In this document: piece after piece, positions 40,968 to 49,258 of the stretch
Numbering within the stretch: the stretch's first letter is position 1
Layout of the letters: every line of letters starts with the position of its first letter
Origin: Verrucomicrobiota bacterium
GTDB lineage: Bacteria > Verrucomicrobiota > Verrucomicrobiia > Chthoniobacterales > UBA10450
Length of the DNA: 54,230 nt
Reading direction: 5' to 3'
NCBI GenBank assembly: GCA_003220005.1
Contig: QHRD01000048.1
Location: forward strand, 1-54,230
Position numbers and translations under genes: made by a program
Notes under the pieces: model-generated
Told to the model about the DNA's origin: nothing
The model's input: the letters and a program-made list of their open reading frames with translations, nothing else
Databases searched by the model: none

Positions 40968-41707
40968 GTGCTAAACCGCAGTGATGTGAGCAGATAAATC
41001 GCATCCGCTCCATGGCGGCTGGCCCACCTTTGCAGGCGCTTTTCCAATTGAAAGTTCGCCCACGGCCAGAGCCGGTCGCCAAACGGGATGCCCAGGCTGT
41101 GCCGTCGCGTTTCCAACACGCGGAGTCCCGTGATGTCGCAAGCGTTGACGATATCGCGTTGTGAAAACCAGGAAATGCGGTACCCGCGCTGAGCGAGCTC
41201 GCGCCGCGCGGTGACTGCACGCACAACCCGCGCGCCAACATGGTCAGTAAGTGTGGTCTGCAAAATGATACGTCCGCCCGGCACCAGCATCGATTTCAAG
41301 TGTCGCAGCAAAATTTCCAGCCGGCCGACATGGGCAATTAATCCCAGGCACAGAATAAGATCGAAACCGGAACCAGATGGATTGAAATCGAACACGTCCG
41401 AATGAACGAAATCGAGCGCCGTGTTGGTAATTTGCGCACTGAGAAGTTCCTTTGCGCTCTGCAACATCGCTTGCGAAACATCAACCACGGTGGCATGAGA
41501 AAACCTGTCGGACTTTAGCACTGCGCAGATGATTTCCCCGGTGCCCGCCGCGCAGTCGAGCAAGCGACCTGCTGACGCGCCAGCCAATTCACACGCCAGT
41601 CTCAGGCGCATTTGAAAATTGAAGTTCGCACCGGAAGCACTTTGCGTGAACTGGCGCTTGTGAGTCTGCGGGAGTTTGTCGAAATAGGCCGCGACCGGAT
41701 CGTTCAT
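40964..41707 (-). CDS. Class I SAM-dependent methyltransferase
   Basis: 247 residues. Motif I is LLDCAAGTGEIICAVLKS at about residue 50, then VVDVSQAMLQSAKELL, and LDLILCLGLIAHVGRLEILLRHLKSMLVPGGRIILQT. The family is large and the substrate cannot be told; the context (glycosyltransferases on both sides) suggests a sugar or lipid-linked-glycan methylase. The ATG lies 57 bases after the previous gene's stop; the stop overlaps the next gene's start. Confidence 0.85.
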   Translation of the reverse strand: MNDPVAAYFDKLPQTHKRQFTQSASGANFNFQMRLRLACELAGASAGRLLDCAAGTGEIICAVLKSDRFSHATVVDVSQAMLQSAKELLSAQITNTALDFVHSDVFDFNPSGSGFDLILCLGLIAHVGRLEILLRHLKSMLVPGGRIILQTTLTDHVGARVVRAVTARRELAQRGYRISWFSQRDIVNACDITGLRVLETRRHSLGIPFGDRLWPWANFQLEKRLQRWASRHGADAIYLLTSLRFST

Positions 41708-41764
41708 TACTGGACGGCTATGATACGCGTTTTTGGCGAACTACGTCGAGAATCGTGGCGATCC

Positions 41765-42982
41765 TCATCGTCCAAATTTCCCCGCTGCGAGTAACAACGC
41801 TCGATCAATTACTCCGAATCCTTTTCGTTTGAGAGTGGCTGCCGTCGCAGCAGCTTGTTCCAAGCCTTCACCGAAGCGCTCGGGGGCGAAATTTGCTGAA
41901 ATCCTGTAGCTGGCATCGGCGAGGCGCATTCGTTCGTCATCCGATAGCAAAGCCATCCTGAACAGCTGCGAGCCCAGTTCATGTTCATCGAAGGGATCAA
42001 ACGTGAATCCATTGTCCCCAACCAGCTCTGGCACGCATCCGCAGCGCTCCGACACAATCACCGGCAACCCAGATGCGATGGCTTCATTCACAACCAATCC
42101 CCACTGCTCAGTCGTGCTGGCATGAACAAACGCCTTGGCCAATGCGTAGTAAACCGGCAACTCCTGGTATTGTTTAAAACCGGGAAGGTGCACGTGAGTG
42201 TGCAGACAGAGGTCGGATATCAGACGACAGAGGTCAGATTTCAGTGGCCCATCACCAAGGATCACCAGATGCCATTTCTCTGTGTTCTGGCCTTCGACAT
42301 CAGACATTTGGCGATAGCGCGCATAGGCGCGCAGCAATGTCCGCAAGTTCTTTTTCTCAATGAATCGGGCTGAAGCAAGAAAGTAATTCTCCGGCAGCCC
42401 ATACTTTTTTCGAATTTCGTATTTCGAATTTCGTATTTCGAGAGCGCGCTGCGCAAAGTGCTCGTTGTCCACAACATCATACCCAGTAAAGACGCGCTCT
42501 CGTGGCATTCCAAGTTCAGCGAGATAGTCAACATGACGTTGACCTCCTACGAGCGCGGTAGAGTACAGACCGACAGTCTGTCGCTTGATCATTTCCTTCC
42601 ACCACGTGCGAGGTTCGTCCTGGCGAGCGCTCTCAGACATTACTAGCATCGGTATCCCACGACGCACACAACAATGCGCGGCAATTAGCGATCCGAAATT
42701 GTTCCAGCCGTTAACCGCTACTACATCAGGCTTCGCCTGCTTCAACGCCCACCCAAACGCTCGCCGAAGTTGGGCCTTCGCCGGGTATTGGTCTGTTGCT
42801 TCCGGAAACAGAGAAGCCTTGTGATAGCGGGCAGGAGAGTCCGCTCCGCCCCACGCATCGTCTGCCTTAGCTGACCATTCAATGCCGGTCACCGACAATC
42901 TGTCGGCCGCCGTGTTAAGTCGCGCATGGTGATAAGGACCAATGTGATGAAAAATAACGGCGATGGCAGGCTTGCGCTCCAT
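41765..42982 (-). CDS. GT4-family glycosyltransferase with two or three embedded repeats
   Basis: 405 residues, GT-B fold: FHHIGPYHHARL at the N-terminus, YFLASARFIEKKNLRTLLRAY, LVILGDGPL and ALAKAFVHASTTEQWGLVVNEAIASGLPVIVSE with the Glu pair. Two segments look foreign to the family: EIRNSKYEIR (residues 182-191), encoded by a 14-bp direct repeat at 42411-42440, and KSDLCRLISDLCL (248-260), encoded by a 21-bp direct repeat at 42207-42244. A third, DVEGQNTEKW (228-237), may be an eroded copy. All are in frame and in surface loops of the predicted fold. The start is an ATG at 42982, seven bases after the small gene upstream. Confidence 0.88.
   Translation of the reverse strand: MERKPAIAVIFHHIGPYHHARLNTAADRLSVTGIEWSAKADDAWGGADSPARYHKASLFPEATDQYPAKAQLRRAFGWALKQAKPDVVAVNGWNNFGSLIAAHCCVRRGIPMLVMSESARQDEPRTWWKEMIKRQTVGLYSTALVGGQRHVDYLAELGMPRERVFTGYDVVDNEHFAQRALEIRNSKYEIRKKYGLPENYFLASARFIEKKNLRTLLRAYARYRQMSDVEGQNTEKWHLVILGDGPLKSDLCRLISDLCLHTHVHLPGFKQYQELPVYYALAKAFVHASTTEQWGLVVNEAIASGLPVIVSERCGCVPELVGDNGFTFDPFDEHELGSQLFRMALLSDDERMRLADASYRISANFAPERFGEGLEQAAATAATLKRKGFGVIDRALLLAAGKFGR
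42207..42244. repeat. 21-bp direct repeat (CAGAGGTC[A/G]GAT) inside the GT4 gene
   Basis: CAGAGGTCGGAT at 42207 and CAGAGGTCAGAT at 42228 repeat with 21-base spacing. Read on the coding strand they give SDLCRLISDLC. The unit length keeps the frame. Confidence 0.8.
42411..42440. repeat. 14-bp direct repeat (CGAATTTCGTATTT) inside the GT4 gene
   Basis: CGAATTTCGTATTT occurs at 42411-42424 and 42425-42438. It is A/T-rich against its GC-rich surroundings. It is read in frame as EIRNSKYEIR and sits just before KKYGLPENYF. Confidence 0.85.
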
Positions 42983-42989
42983 TCGAATG

Positions 42990-43277
42990 TTACGCGTTGG
43001 CGATGCCCCAGTATCCTGGGACGATTCCGCCCGGCGAAATGTCTTCAGTTCGAAGACGTTCTTCCACGGCAGCTTTCAACGCAGCGAACTCCAGCTTGTC
43101 TGCCGGCACTGAACGCGGGTCAAAGCGAATTACAGCCTTGTTATCGCCACGGCCGTACCCGAAGTCCTCGACAAACACAGCGAGGGTTCCCTGCTGATGC
43201 TTTGGCCCCGCATAGACGCAGAAGCCATGGCCGACATTATCATTGGCGAACTCGGCAGGATGCCATGAGATCCTCAA
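42990..43277 (-). CDS. Small uncharacterised protein between Mrr and a glycosyltransferase
   Basis: About 95 residues from a TTG at 43277, preceded by CGAGG; the frame is open further up to 43367, where it overlaps mrr. Visible features are ISWHPAEFANDNVGHGFCVY, QQGTLAVFVEDFGYGRGDNK and VPADKLEFAALKAAVEERLR. It looks like a compact alpha/beta domain with no membrane segment. I do not recognise the family. It lies 16 bases after the mrr stop and 7 before the GT4 start, so it is part of the same minus-strand gene run. Confidence 0.55.
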   Translation of the reverse strand: MRISWHPAEFANDNVGHGFCVYAGPKHQQGTLAVFVEDFGYGRGDNKAVIRFDPRSVPADKLEFAALKAAVEERLRTEDISPGGIVPGYWGIANA

Positions 43278-43293
43278 TGCCTCGTTCGATTCG

Positions 43294-44232
43294 TTATGCC
43301 TCTTCAAAATAGTCGCTATCGATCTTCTTGACGCTGTAGGCATGCTCTTCCGCGACGCCGATTCCATGCTCGATCATTAATTCTGCCAAGCGGCGACCAT
43401 CGATCAGAATGATTTTCTGGTGAAGTCCAGCTGCGTACTCGCGCGCGTTTTCGTGAAACGCGCTCGTGGTGATAAAGATACCTTTTGCTGCTTTTTTTCC
43501 CGCCAGAGCGCCGACAAAATTTTGAATCTCCGGTCGGCCAACGTTGCCTTTCCAACGTTTGGCCTGCACATAGATGACGTCTAATCCGAGCCGATCCTCG
43601 TTGATAACACCATCGATTCCTTCATCTCCGACTCTCTGAGTCACCGCGGCTGCTTCCTTCCGTGAACCGCCGTACCCCATCGCGACCAGCAAATCGAGGA
43701 CGACTTGCTCGAAATGAAACGGATCGACGTTTGCGAGTTTGGCGCGTAAGTCACTGATTAGCGTCTCTCGTAATTCGACGAACGCCGATTCAATCTGTTC
43801 TTCGGGAGTGGTCTGATCATCTGCGCCAGGCTCGGGTACAACTTGCGCTATCGGTTCCGCTCTTCTTGCGGCTCTACGCTCCCTCATCTCGGAGGCAAAT
43901 TGCCTGAATGGCTCGAACTGCATCAGAACGGCACGCGTGAATCTGCCGGGCGGATTTGTGGCGAGGAACTTTCTCCCTTCCTCAGTTATCTGGAGCGTTC
44001 CTTCTATCGGATTTGTGGCCAATCCTGCTTTTCGTAAGCCGAAAGCAGCCCAACCGGTCCTGTGCTTAATGTAAGTCGCCCGACCACTCGGAAGCATTTG
44101 TTCGCGCTCCTCCGGGGTCAATTTGAAGTGGTCGGCCATTTTCTGGACAAGCTCGGCTTTCGGGTGCTCCTTCCCGTCGCTCAACGCTTTGAGCAATGGC
44201 AGCATGATTTCGTCGTATTTCGGAATTGGCAT
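43294..44232 (-). CDS. Mrr-like restriction endonuclease (winged helix + PD-(D/E)XK)
   Basis: 312 residues from the ATG at 44232 (an ATG at 44268 adds 12 and overlaps the RM gene). The N-terminal third (MLPLLKALSDGKEHPKAELV... to about residue 95) is an Mrr_N winged helix; a linker rich in Glu/Arg/Pro follows; the C-terminal Mrr_cat domain has GDEGIDG (Asp207) and YVQAKRW (Gln223, Lys225), the PD-(D/E)XK catalytic residues. Mrr enzymes typically cut methylated DNA. It follows the MmeI-like gene by 11 bases, so a methylation-dependent nuclease is paired with a methyltransferase. Confidence 0.9.
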   Translation of the reverse strand: MPIPKYDEIMLPLLKALSDGKEHPKAELVQKMADHFKLTPEEREQMLPSGRATYIKHRTGWAAFGLRKAGLATNPIEGTLQITEEGRKFLATNPPGRFTRAVLMQFEPFRQFASEMRERRAARRAEPIAQVVPEPGADDQTTPEEQIESAFVELRETLISDLRAKLANVDPFHFEQVVLDLLVAMGYGGSRKEAAAVTQRVGDEGIDGVINEDRLGLDVIYVQAKRWKGNVGRPEIQNFVGALAGKKAAKGIFITTSAFHENAREYAAGLHQKIILIDGRRLAELMIEHGIGVAEEHAYSVKKIDSDYFEEA

Positions 44233-44243
44233 CGCAGAGAGTC

Positions 44244-47129
44244 TTAGATTTTCGGCGGCTGAATGCAATCCTCAGTAACAAAGTCAGCGTGATCCTTCGG
44301 CGGTAATGGCAATCCCGGCGGCGTAATTTTCTCACCAGTTTTTTCTTTCGCGGCGCAGGCGACATTGAGTTCGAGCAGGAACGCAAGTGGATCGGCAGTG
44401 GCGGGCATTCCGTAAGCGGCGCGAACGGCGGCATCGAGTCGCGCATGTGCATCGCGCAACGGATTGTCGCCCGGTTGTTCCAGCGTGCGGTAAAGATTGC
44501 GCAGCGAGCAATTCAACTTCTGCATCGTCTCGCGTCGCAACGCCCGCAACGCCACCGCCGCGTTTGCCACTGCTTTGATCTGTGCACGCGTCGGCTTCTG
44601 CGGCCAAGAGAAAGTGTCGAATACGGTATCAGAAGTGTACCGGAAATCGGCTTTCAGAGTAGAGCACTTGGCTCGAAACCAATGAAAGTGGATGCCGCTT
44701 TGTAGAATTCCAAATGAGTAATCGTCTGCAAATGGAAACACCATCGTCGCGCCGTCAGGATGAATTCTGCTGGAGATAAACTCAAAGATTGGTCTCTTCG
44801 TGACGCGCGGACTCATGATGTACCGCGGGAGCTCGGCAATGGCGGACATCGTACCGGGCATATAGTCACGGAACTGCCACCAACGTTCAGCCATTCGTGA
44901 CCACCGCGTCTTTTGCTTTCCGGTTTCGTGCTTCTCCCTTTCCGCTCTCGCCACGACTTCGTGCATGACGTTTTGCTCCACGTGTCGCCAGGGCACTTCA
45001 TAGCTGCGTGCCTCAAATTGATCGCGTTGCGCGAAATCGATAATCCAGCGGGTTGGACCATAATTCTCGACGAGATCACGGCCGATCATGTACGGAAAGA
45101 TGACTTCGCAGTTGCGCGGAGCGGAGCGAATCATCTCCGACGCTTCGCTAGATGATAGAAAGAACCCGTCATTCACAGGGTTTTGACCCTGAAAGCATCG
45201 TTTTGGCTTTAGGTTCGCTTCAAGTGGAGACGCCGCTGTTACGTCAGTTGCACTTGAAAGACTTGGGCCAATTCGTGAGACCTCCTCCACCTTCCATGGA
45301 CTCTCTGCATGATCGCCAAGTTGCGTCATCAAACGTTTGGCACCGTCTTGTTTTCCCTTGATCCAGTTCACGATCGAAACATGGACTGCCGCTTCACCAC
45401 TCCAGACTTCAGACGAGACTGCTTCGGTAATCGTGCCGCCGTTCGCCACGATGTAGTCCAAGCTAGCTTCGCGGGTTTCGCCTTGTCTCACAGTGTTAGT
45501 ACCAACAAGTCCGGCTCGTCCGCCTTCCGGCAACGCGTCGTGAGCCAACCGAAACCAATGCGTACACAAGTCCGCCATCTTCGCCACCTCAGGAAATCGC
45601 GCATAGACCTTACGCGCATAGTCGTAGCCGTACTCTTGCGCGAGGAATCGCGACCCTAGATAGGGCGGATTCCCGATGATCGCGTGGGCTTTCGGCCATT
45701 CGGTGAAGAGTGCGTCGGCGCAGATGATGTTTTTGTCGAGGTTGTCGAGTGGAAGCGGTTTTTCTTCGATCAGCAGTTGATCCGTCTCAGCGAGTTTTTG
45801 CGCTTCGATGAATTCCAATTCTTTCGCGAGCATGAGCGTGACCTTGGCCAGCTCGACCGCAAGCGGGATGATGTCGATGCCGAAGAACTGGTGAAGCGAG
45901 ATGGCGCTTTCGAGCGGCTCACGTTTGCTCACTTCGCGCAGGCGCAAAAGGATGTCGCGCTCCAGTCGCTTCATCTCGCGATAGGCGATAAAGAGGAAAT
46001 TCCCGGAGCCACATGCCGGATCGAGCACGCGAAACCTTCGAAGCTCGGCAAGCGCTTTGCGCAGTTCGCCGACGTTCTTGTCCGCTACCTCAATCCGCTC
46101 GCGCCATGGGCGGACGATTGTCGGCCCAACAACTTTCCGAATATCAAATTCGCTGGTGAAATGGCCACCGTAGGCGTGGCGCTCTCTCTTATCCATACTG
46201 TCTTGAAACAGTGTTCCGAAAATCTCGGGTCGCACTTTGCTCCAATCTTCAGCCGCAGATTCACAAAGGCGGTACGCTTCAGCGCTCTTCAATTCGATTG
46301 GTTCGACGATTTCGAACAACCCGCCGTTGAAATGCTGCACGCTTTTGTAACGACCAGCAGGCGCGGTCTGCTTTGTCGCCATCTGCCGGAACAACCCGCC
46401 GATCAAATCGTACGAGCTTGCACCTTCGTCTGCGCATTCGTGCAGCAGTTCGCTAACGAGTTGCTCTGGAAGCAAACCGATGTCTTCCGCGACGAGCGCG
46501 ACGAGTAGTTGCAGGATAAATCGCTGCGCACGTTCGCGATCTTCACCTCGATCCACGATTTCCCGGAATACGGTCGCCATTTGGTCAGCGGCGCGGCGAG
46601 TGACATCGACCCAGTTATTGCCGAAGATCGGTTTCTTCCAGATCGGGAAGAGAAAATTGAACGAAGAGATGTTCTCCGGCAATTCGGCGGTCTTGATGCG
46701 ATCGACTGGATCGAAAAGCTGCGTGTTAAAATCGTAGATCCAGAACTCATCGAAGTTGCAGAGGATTACGAATGGCGGCCGCTTTGGAACAATGTACGTC
46801 CAATAGTCGAACGCCTGGTCATAATGTTTCTCGAGATTTTCGCCGCGCGATTTCATTTCGATTAGCACGCGATCAGGCCAGAGAAGATCGGCAAACTTCT
46901 TTCCGCCTTTTGGCTTGGCACCGTTGCCCTTGATCAATTCGAGCTGCGGTGAGCCGGGTTTCTTCGCCACCCGAAACTCAAATGTCGCGCCTGCTTCAAT
47001 CACGCCATCATGGCCGAGTGCGCGGAAGAAATGATCGAGGAAAGTCTGTGCCTCGCTCCGTTCGTCTCCTTTGAGCGATTGCGTGAACTGAATGAACTCG
47101 TTCAGCGAATGTTTTAGATCTTCCTGCAT
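44244..47129 (-). CDS. MmeI-like type IIL restriction-modification protein
   Basis: 961 residues. One polypeptide with an N-terminal nuclease (Asp81 in ADLLW, Glu91 and Lys93 in EMKSRG), a helical connector, a gamma-class N6-adenine methyltransferase (motif I DPACGSGNF at 370-378, motif IV NPPY at 487-490), and a C-terminal target-recognition region (SDTVFDTFSWPQKPTRAQ). This is the MmeI type IIL layout: one enzyme both cuts and methylates one strand of an asymmetric site. All catalytic residues are present, so it should be active. It heads a leftward gene run: this, Mrr-like, small protein, then polysaccharide genes. It begins 87 bases before the collagen-like gene on the other strand. Confidence 0.92.
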   Translation of the reverse strand: MQEDLKHSLNEFIQFTQSLKGDERSEAQTFLDHFFRALGHDGVIEAGATFEFRVAKKPGSPQLELIKGNGAKPKGGKKFADLLWPDRVLIEMKSRGENLEKHYDQAFDYWTYIVPKRPPFVILCNFDEFWIYDFNTQLFDPVDRIKTAELPENISSFNFLFPIWKKPIFGNNWVDVTRRAADQMATVFREIVDRGEDRERAQRFILQLLVALVAEDIGLLPEQLVSELLHECADEGASSYDLIGGLFRQMATKQTAPAGRYKSVQHFNGGLFEIVEPIELKSAEAYRLCESAAEDWSKVRPEIFGTLFQDSMDKRERHAYGGHFTSEFDIRKVVGPTIVRPWRERIEVADKNVGELRKALAELRRFRVLDPACGSGNFLFIAYREMKRLERDILLRLREVSKREPLESAISLHQFFGIDIIPLAVELAKVTLMLAKELEFIEAQKLAETDQLLIEEKPLPLDNLDKNIICADALFTEWPKAHAIIGNPPYLGSRFLAQEYGYDYARKVYARFPEVAKMADLCTHWFRLAHDALPEGGRAGLVGTNTVRQGETREASLDYIVANGGTITEAVSSEVWSGEAAVHVSIVNWIKGKQDGAKRLMTQLGDHAESPWKVEEVSRIGPSLSSATDVTAASPLEANLKPKRCFQGQNPVNDGFFLSSSEASEMIRSAPRNCEVIFPYMIGRDLVENYGPTRWIIDFAQRDQFEARSYEVPWRHVEQNVMHEVVARAEREKHETGKQKTRWSRMAERWWQFRDYMPGTMSAIAELPRYIMSPRVTKRPIFEFISSRIHPDGATMVFPFADDYSFGILQSGIHFHWFRAKCSTLKADFRYTSDTVFDTFSWPQKPTRAQIKAVANAAVALRALRRETMQKLNCSLRNLYRTLEQPGDNPLRDAHARLDAAVRAAYGMPATADPLAFLLELNVACAAKEKTGEKITPPGLPLPPKDHADFVTEDCIQPPKI

Positions 47130-47252
47130 TTACCGGGCGCAAACATTACTCGAAATCGTTTTCGATGAGAAGCACCGAGAGAGAAGGCTGGGAATGGGTC
47201 TTCTATTGCTTTAAACTTGCAGACCTGCGGACATTACGTGCAGGATCAGATC

Positions 47253-48527
47253 GTGAACAACGCCCTCCGATCGTTCTTTTTGTTGGTTGCCGCAGCAACA
47301 GTCCACGCTCACGTAGGTGCGAATAAAGATGCTCAGATTCCGGACCTGATATCACGGATCGACGCCGATAATTCCACCGTGCGATTGACTGCGGTCAACA
47401 CTCTCGCTTTTGACAGACATCTAACCACACCAGGAGTTGTTACTGCTGTAGTAAACCGCTTGCAGCAGGCAAAGGACAAGCCGCTCTCTGAACAGGGGGA
47501 GATTAATTGCCTAACTATTCTACACCGTAGACGCGGCGACCCATGGCCAGCAGACCAGTTAGCGGCTGTAAAAACCGCAGTCGATCGAATCAAATCGCGC
47601 CAGCTCTCGAAAGATGAGGAGTTTGCCGTTGGTGAATTGAGCTCGATCCTGCCTCGCGTGCGTACACTGCCGCCGGCCGGTCCGCCGCCGTACCGCATGT
47701 TCATAACCGTACCTCCCAATGAGACGTTCACTATCGACGACAATGCTATCTATTTTAACGAGCTTGAGCTCAACGATGGCAGCGTGGTCAAAATTAATCC
47801 GACACAACGGAACGTGATTGTAGCGTGTGGGAAGTTGACGTTGCACGGTAGATCGACAATCGACTTGACTCCAGTTATGCCGCCTCCGCCAAAGCCGCCG
47901 CCAGCCGGACCTGAACCACCCCAGGCCACTGGCGAGGAGGGTCCTGGAACTGTGGTTCCGGGCGGCGCCATCGTCCGACGGAACCCGAGGACCGGCGCGG
48001 ATGGACCCGCCGGTAGCCCAGGACAACCAGGTGCCGACGCCGTAGGTTTGGTCTTTCTGACGCCACAGGTCGTAGCTACCGATGGATCGCTCTGGATCAA
48101 AACGGATGGCACACTGGGCGGACCTGGAGGCGACGGAGTAAAAGGCGGCAAGGGTGCCTCAGGCCCAAAAACCGCGTTCTCAAATCCTGACGGTGGATAC
48201 GGTGGAGGTGGTGGAGCAGGTGGGCCCGGTGGCCGCGGAGGAAATACGGCTTCTGTATTATTTAAAGTTGGAAATGACCTCATTCGGTCGACACAAGCTA
48301 ATGGATTTTCACCGAGCAGCCGGCCTCCCAGTGCCGATACTCCTGGCACGATTGTGATCTCCGGCGCACCGGGGGCTGGCGGACCCGGTGGCAACGGGGG
48401 CGAAGGTGGGGACGGTGGTGAAGGGCATGAAGGAAGCGGCCCCTTCACGAGTGACTCGAAGGCTGGTCCTCCAGGCGGACACGGAAACCCGGGGCCCAAT
48501 GGTCCTCCCGGAAACTTTGTTCCTTAG
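47253..48527 (+). CDS. Secreted Gly/Pro-rich collagen-like protein
   Basis: 424 residues from a GTG at 47253 with an AGGA Shine-Dalgarno eight bases upstream; earlier in-frame starts (47238, 47217) are possible. A signal peptide (LRSFFLLVAAATVHA) is followed by an alpha-helical region with a HEAT-like IPDLISRIDADNSTVRLTAV pattern, then a beta-rich segment, and from about residue 220 long Gly-Gly/Pro-rich stretches (GGPGG, GGYGGGGGAGGPGG, GGNGGEGGDGGEG). It is collagen-like in spirit but without strict Gly-X-Y periodicity. It may be a surface or matrix protein; no anchor motif is obvious. A Pro-rich antisense frame here is a shadow. Confidence 0.72.
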   Translation: MNNALRSFFLLVAAATVHAHVGANKDAQIPDLISRIDADNSTVRLTAVNTLAFDRHLTTPGVVTAVVNRLQQAKDKPLSEQGEINCLTILHRRRGDPWPADQLAAVKTAVDRIKSRQLSKDEEFAVGELSSILPRVRTLPPAGPPPYRMFITVPPNETFTIDDNAIYFNELELNDGSVVKINPTQRNVIVACGKLTLHGRSTIDLTPVMPPPPKPPPAGPEPPQATGEEGPGTVVPGGAIVRRNPRTGADGPAGSPGQPGADAVGLVFLTPQVVATDGSLWIKTDGTLGGPGGDGVKGGKGASGPKTAFSNPDGGYGGGGGAGGPGGRGGNTASVLFKVGNDLIRSTQANGFSPSSRPPSADTPGTIVISGAPGAGGPGGNGGEGGDGGEGHEGSGPFTSDSKAGPPGGHGNPGPNGPPGNFVP

Positions 48528-48588
48528 CGATCAAGGATCACGCGCAGGCGCGGCGGGAATGCGCTGCGACCCGGGCGTCACGTAGCAT

Positions 48589-48621
48589 GGCCGGGCGGCG
48601 GACGGTTTCACCTGCCCGGCC
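48589..48621. repeat. GGCCGGGC/GCCCGGCC hairpin between convergent genes
   Basis: Arms GGCCGGGC (48589-48596) and GCCCGGCC (48614-48621) are perfect 8-bp complements with a 17-base loop, between the collagen-like stop and the convergent peptidoglycan-binding gene. It could act as a bidirectional terminator, but there is no T-run on either side. Confidence 0.5.
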
Positions 48622-48648
48622 GGGTGATGGCTACTCAAGCGGGTCAAC

Positions 48649-49113
48649 CTAGACCGAGTGTTCTGAGAGGGCTTGGCGATTGATCACGCCGTAAGCCGGC
48701 ATTTGATGGTCGTGTTCGTAAGCTGCAATCGCCCGTCGCGTTTCAGGACCGAGGATTCCATCGATGGCACCGTGATAGTACCCAGCGCGAGCGAGACGAC
48801 GCTGCACCTCTACAACCAGCTGCACATTGCTGTATCCATTGTCGTTGTAACCGTAGTAATCGTACGGGTAGTACGAATAGCCATACGGATAGAAGACGGG
48901 AAAGCCAAACGCGTCGATGAAGACGAACCTCCGATTGCGGAAATGGCGAAAATGGTGGGTGCCCGTCATTGTCCTTGACGTAAAACGCGGCGCTGGCCGT
49001 GCTGCGGCGGATCGCGTCATCATCGGCGAGCTGGCTGTAGCGGCAGATGTAACGGTCGTAGTCAAGCTCAGCGCTGCGGCTCCAATTAGCGGTAGTATGC
49101 ATTTTGTTTTCAT
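48649..49113 (-). CDS. Secreted peptidoglycan-binding-domain protein
   Basis: 154 residues. A signal peptide (ILPLIGAAALSLTTTVTSAA), then a Tyr/Pro-rich linker (FPVFYPYGYSYYPYDYYGYN), then a PG_binding_1 domain: VQRRLARAGYYHGAIDGILGPETRRAIAAYE near residues 101-135. The protein has no catalytic domain, so it probably tethers to murein. It is convergent with the collagen-like gene. Confidence 0.85.
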   Translation of the reverse strand: MKTKCILPLIGAAALSLTTTVTSAATASSPMMTRSAAARPAPRFTSRTMTGTHHFRHFRNRRFVFIDAFGFPVFYPYGYSYYPYDYYGYNDNGYSNVQLVVEVQRRLARAGYYHGAIDGILGPETRRAIAAYEHDHQMPAYGVINRQALSEHSV

Positions 49114-49258
49114 ATGATTGGCCTTTCTACTAATTGCACACCGCGTCGGCGCCGGGAGTTGTTGATGAAAGGCGACTGGAAAGTAATGCGATTGTTACCT
49201 TGCTCGCGGCGCGCTCAGCGGTCGCGCCCTACCAGATGCCGCGTTTGCTATCTGGTTG

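Noticed and set aside
38325-42982. Horizontal island from composition alone
   Set aside because: By eye the base composition is much like the rest; only the repeats stand out, so transfer is not claimed.
45684-46508. 274-residue plus-strand frame opposite the RM gene
   Set aside because: The minus-strand frame has intact methylase and nuclease motifs; this is a shadow frame.
47750-48499. Pro-rich antisense protein to the collagen-like gene
   Set aside because: The Pro runs arise from reading GGN codons backwards.
48589-48621. Rho-independent terminator
   Set aside because: A good GC stem exists but no T-run follows on either strand, so I list it only as a hairpin.
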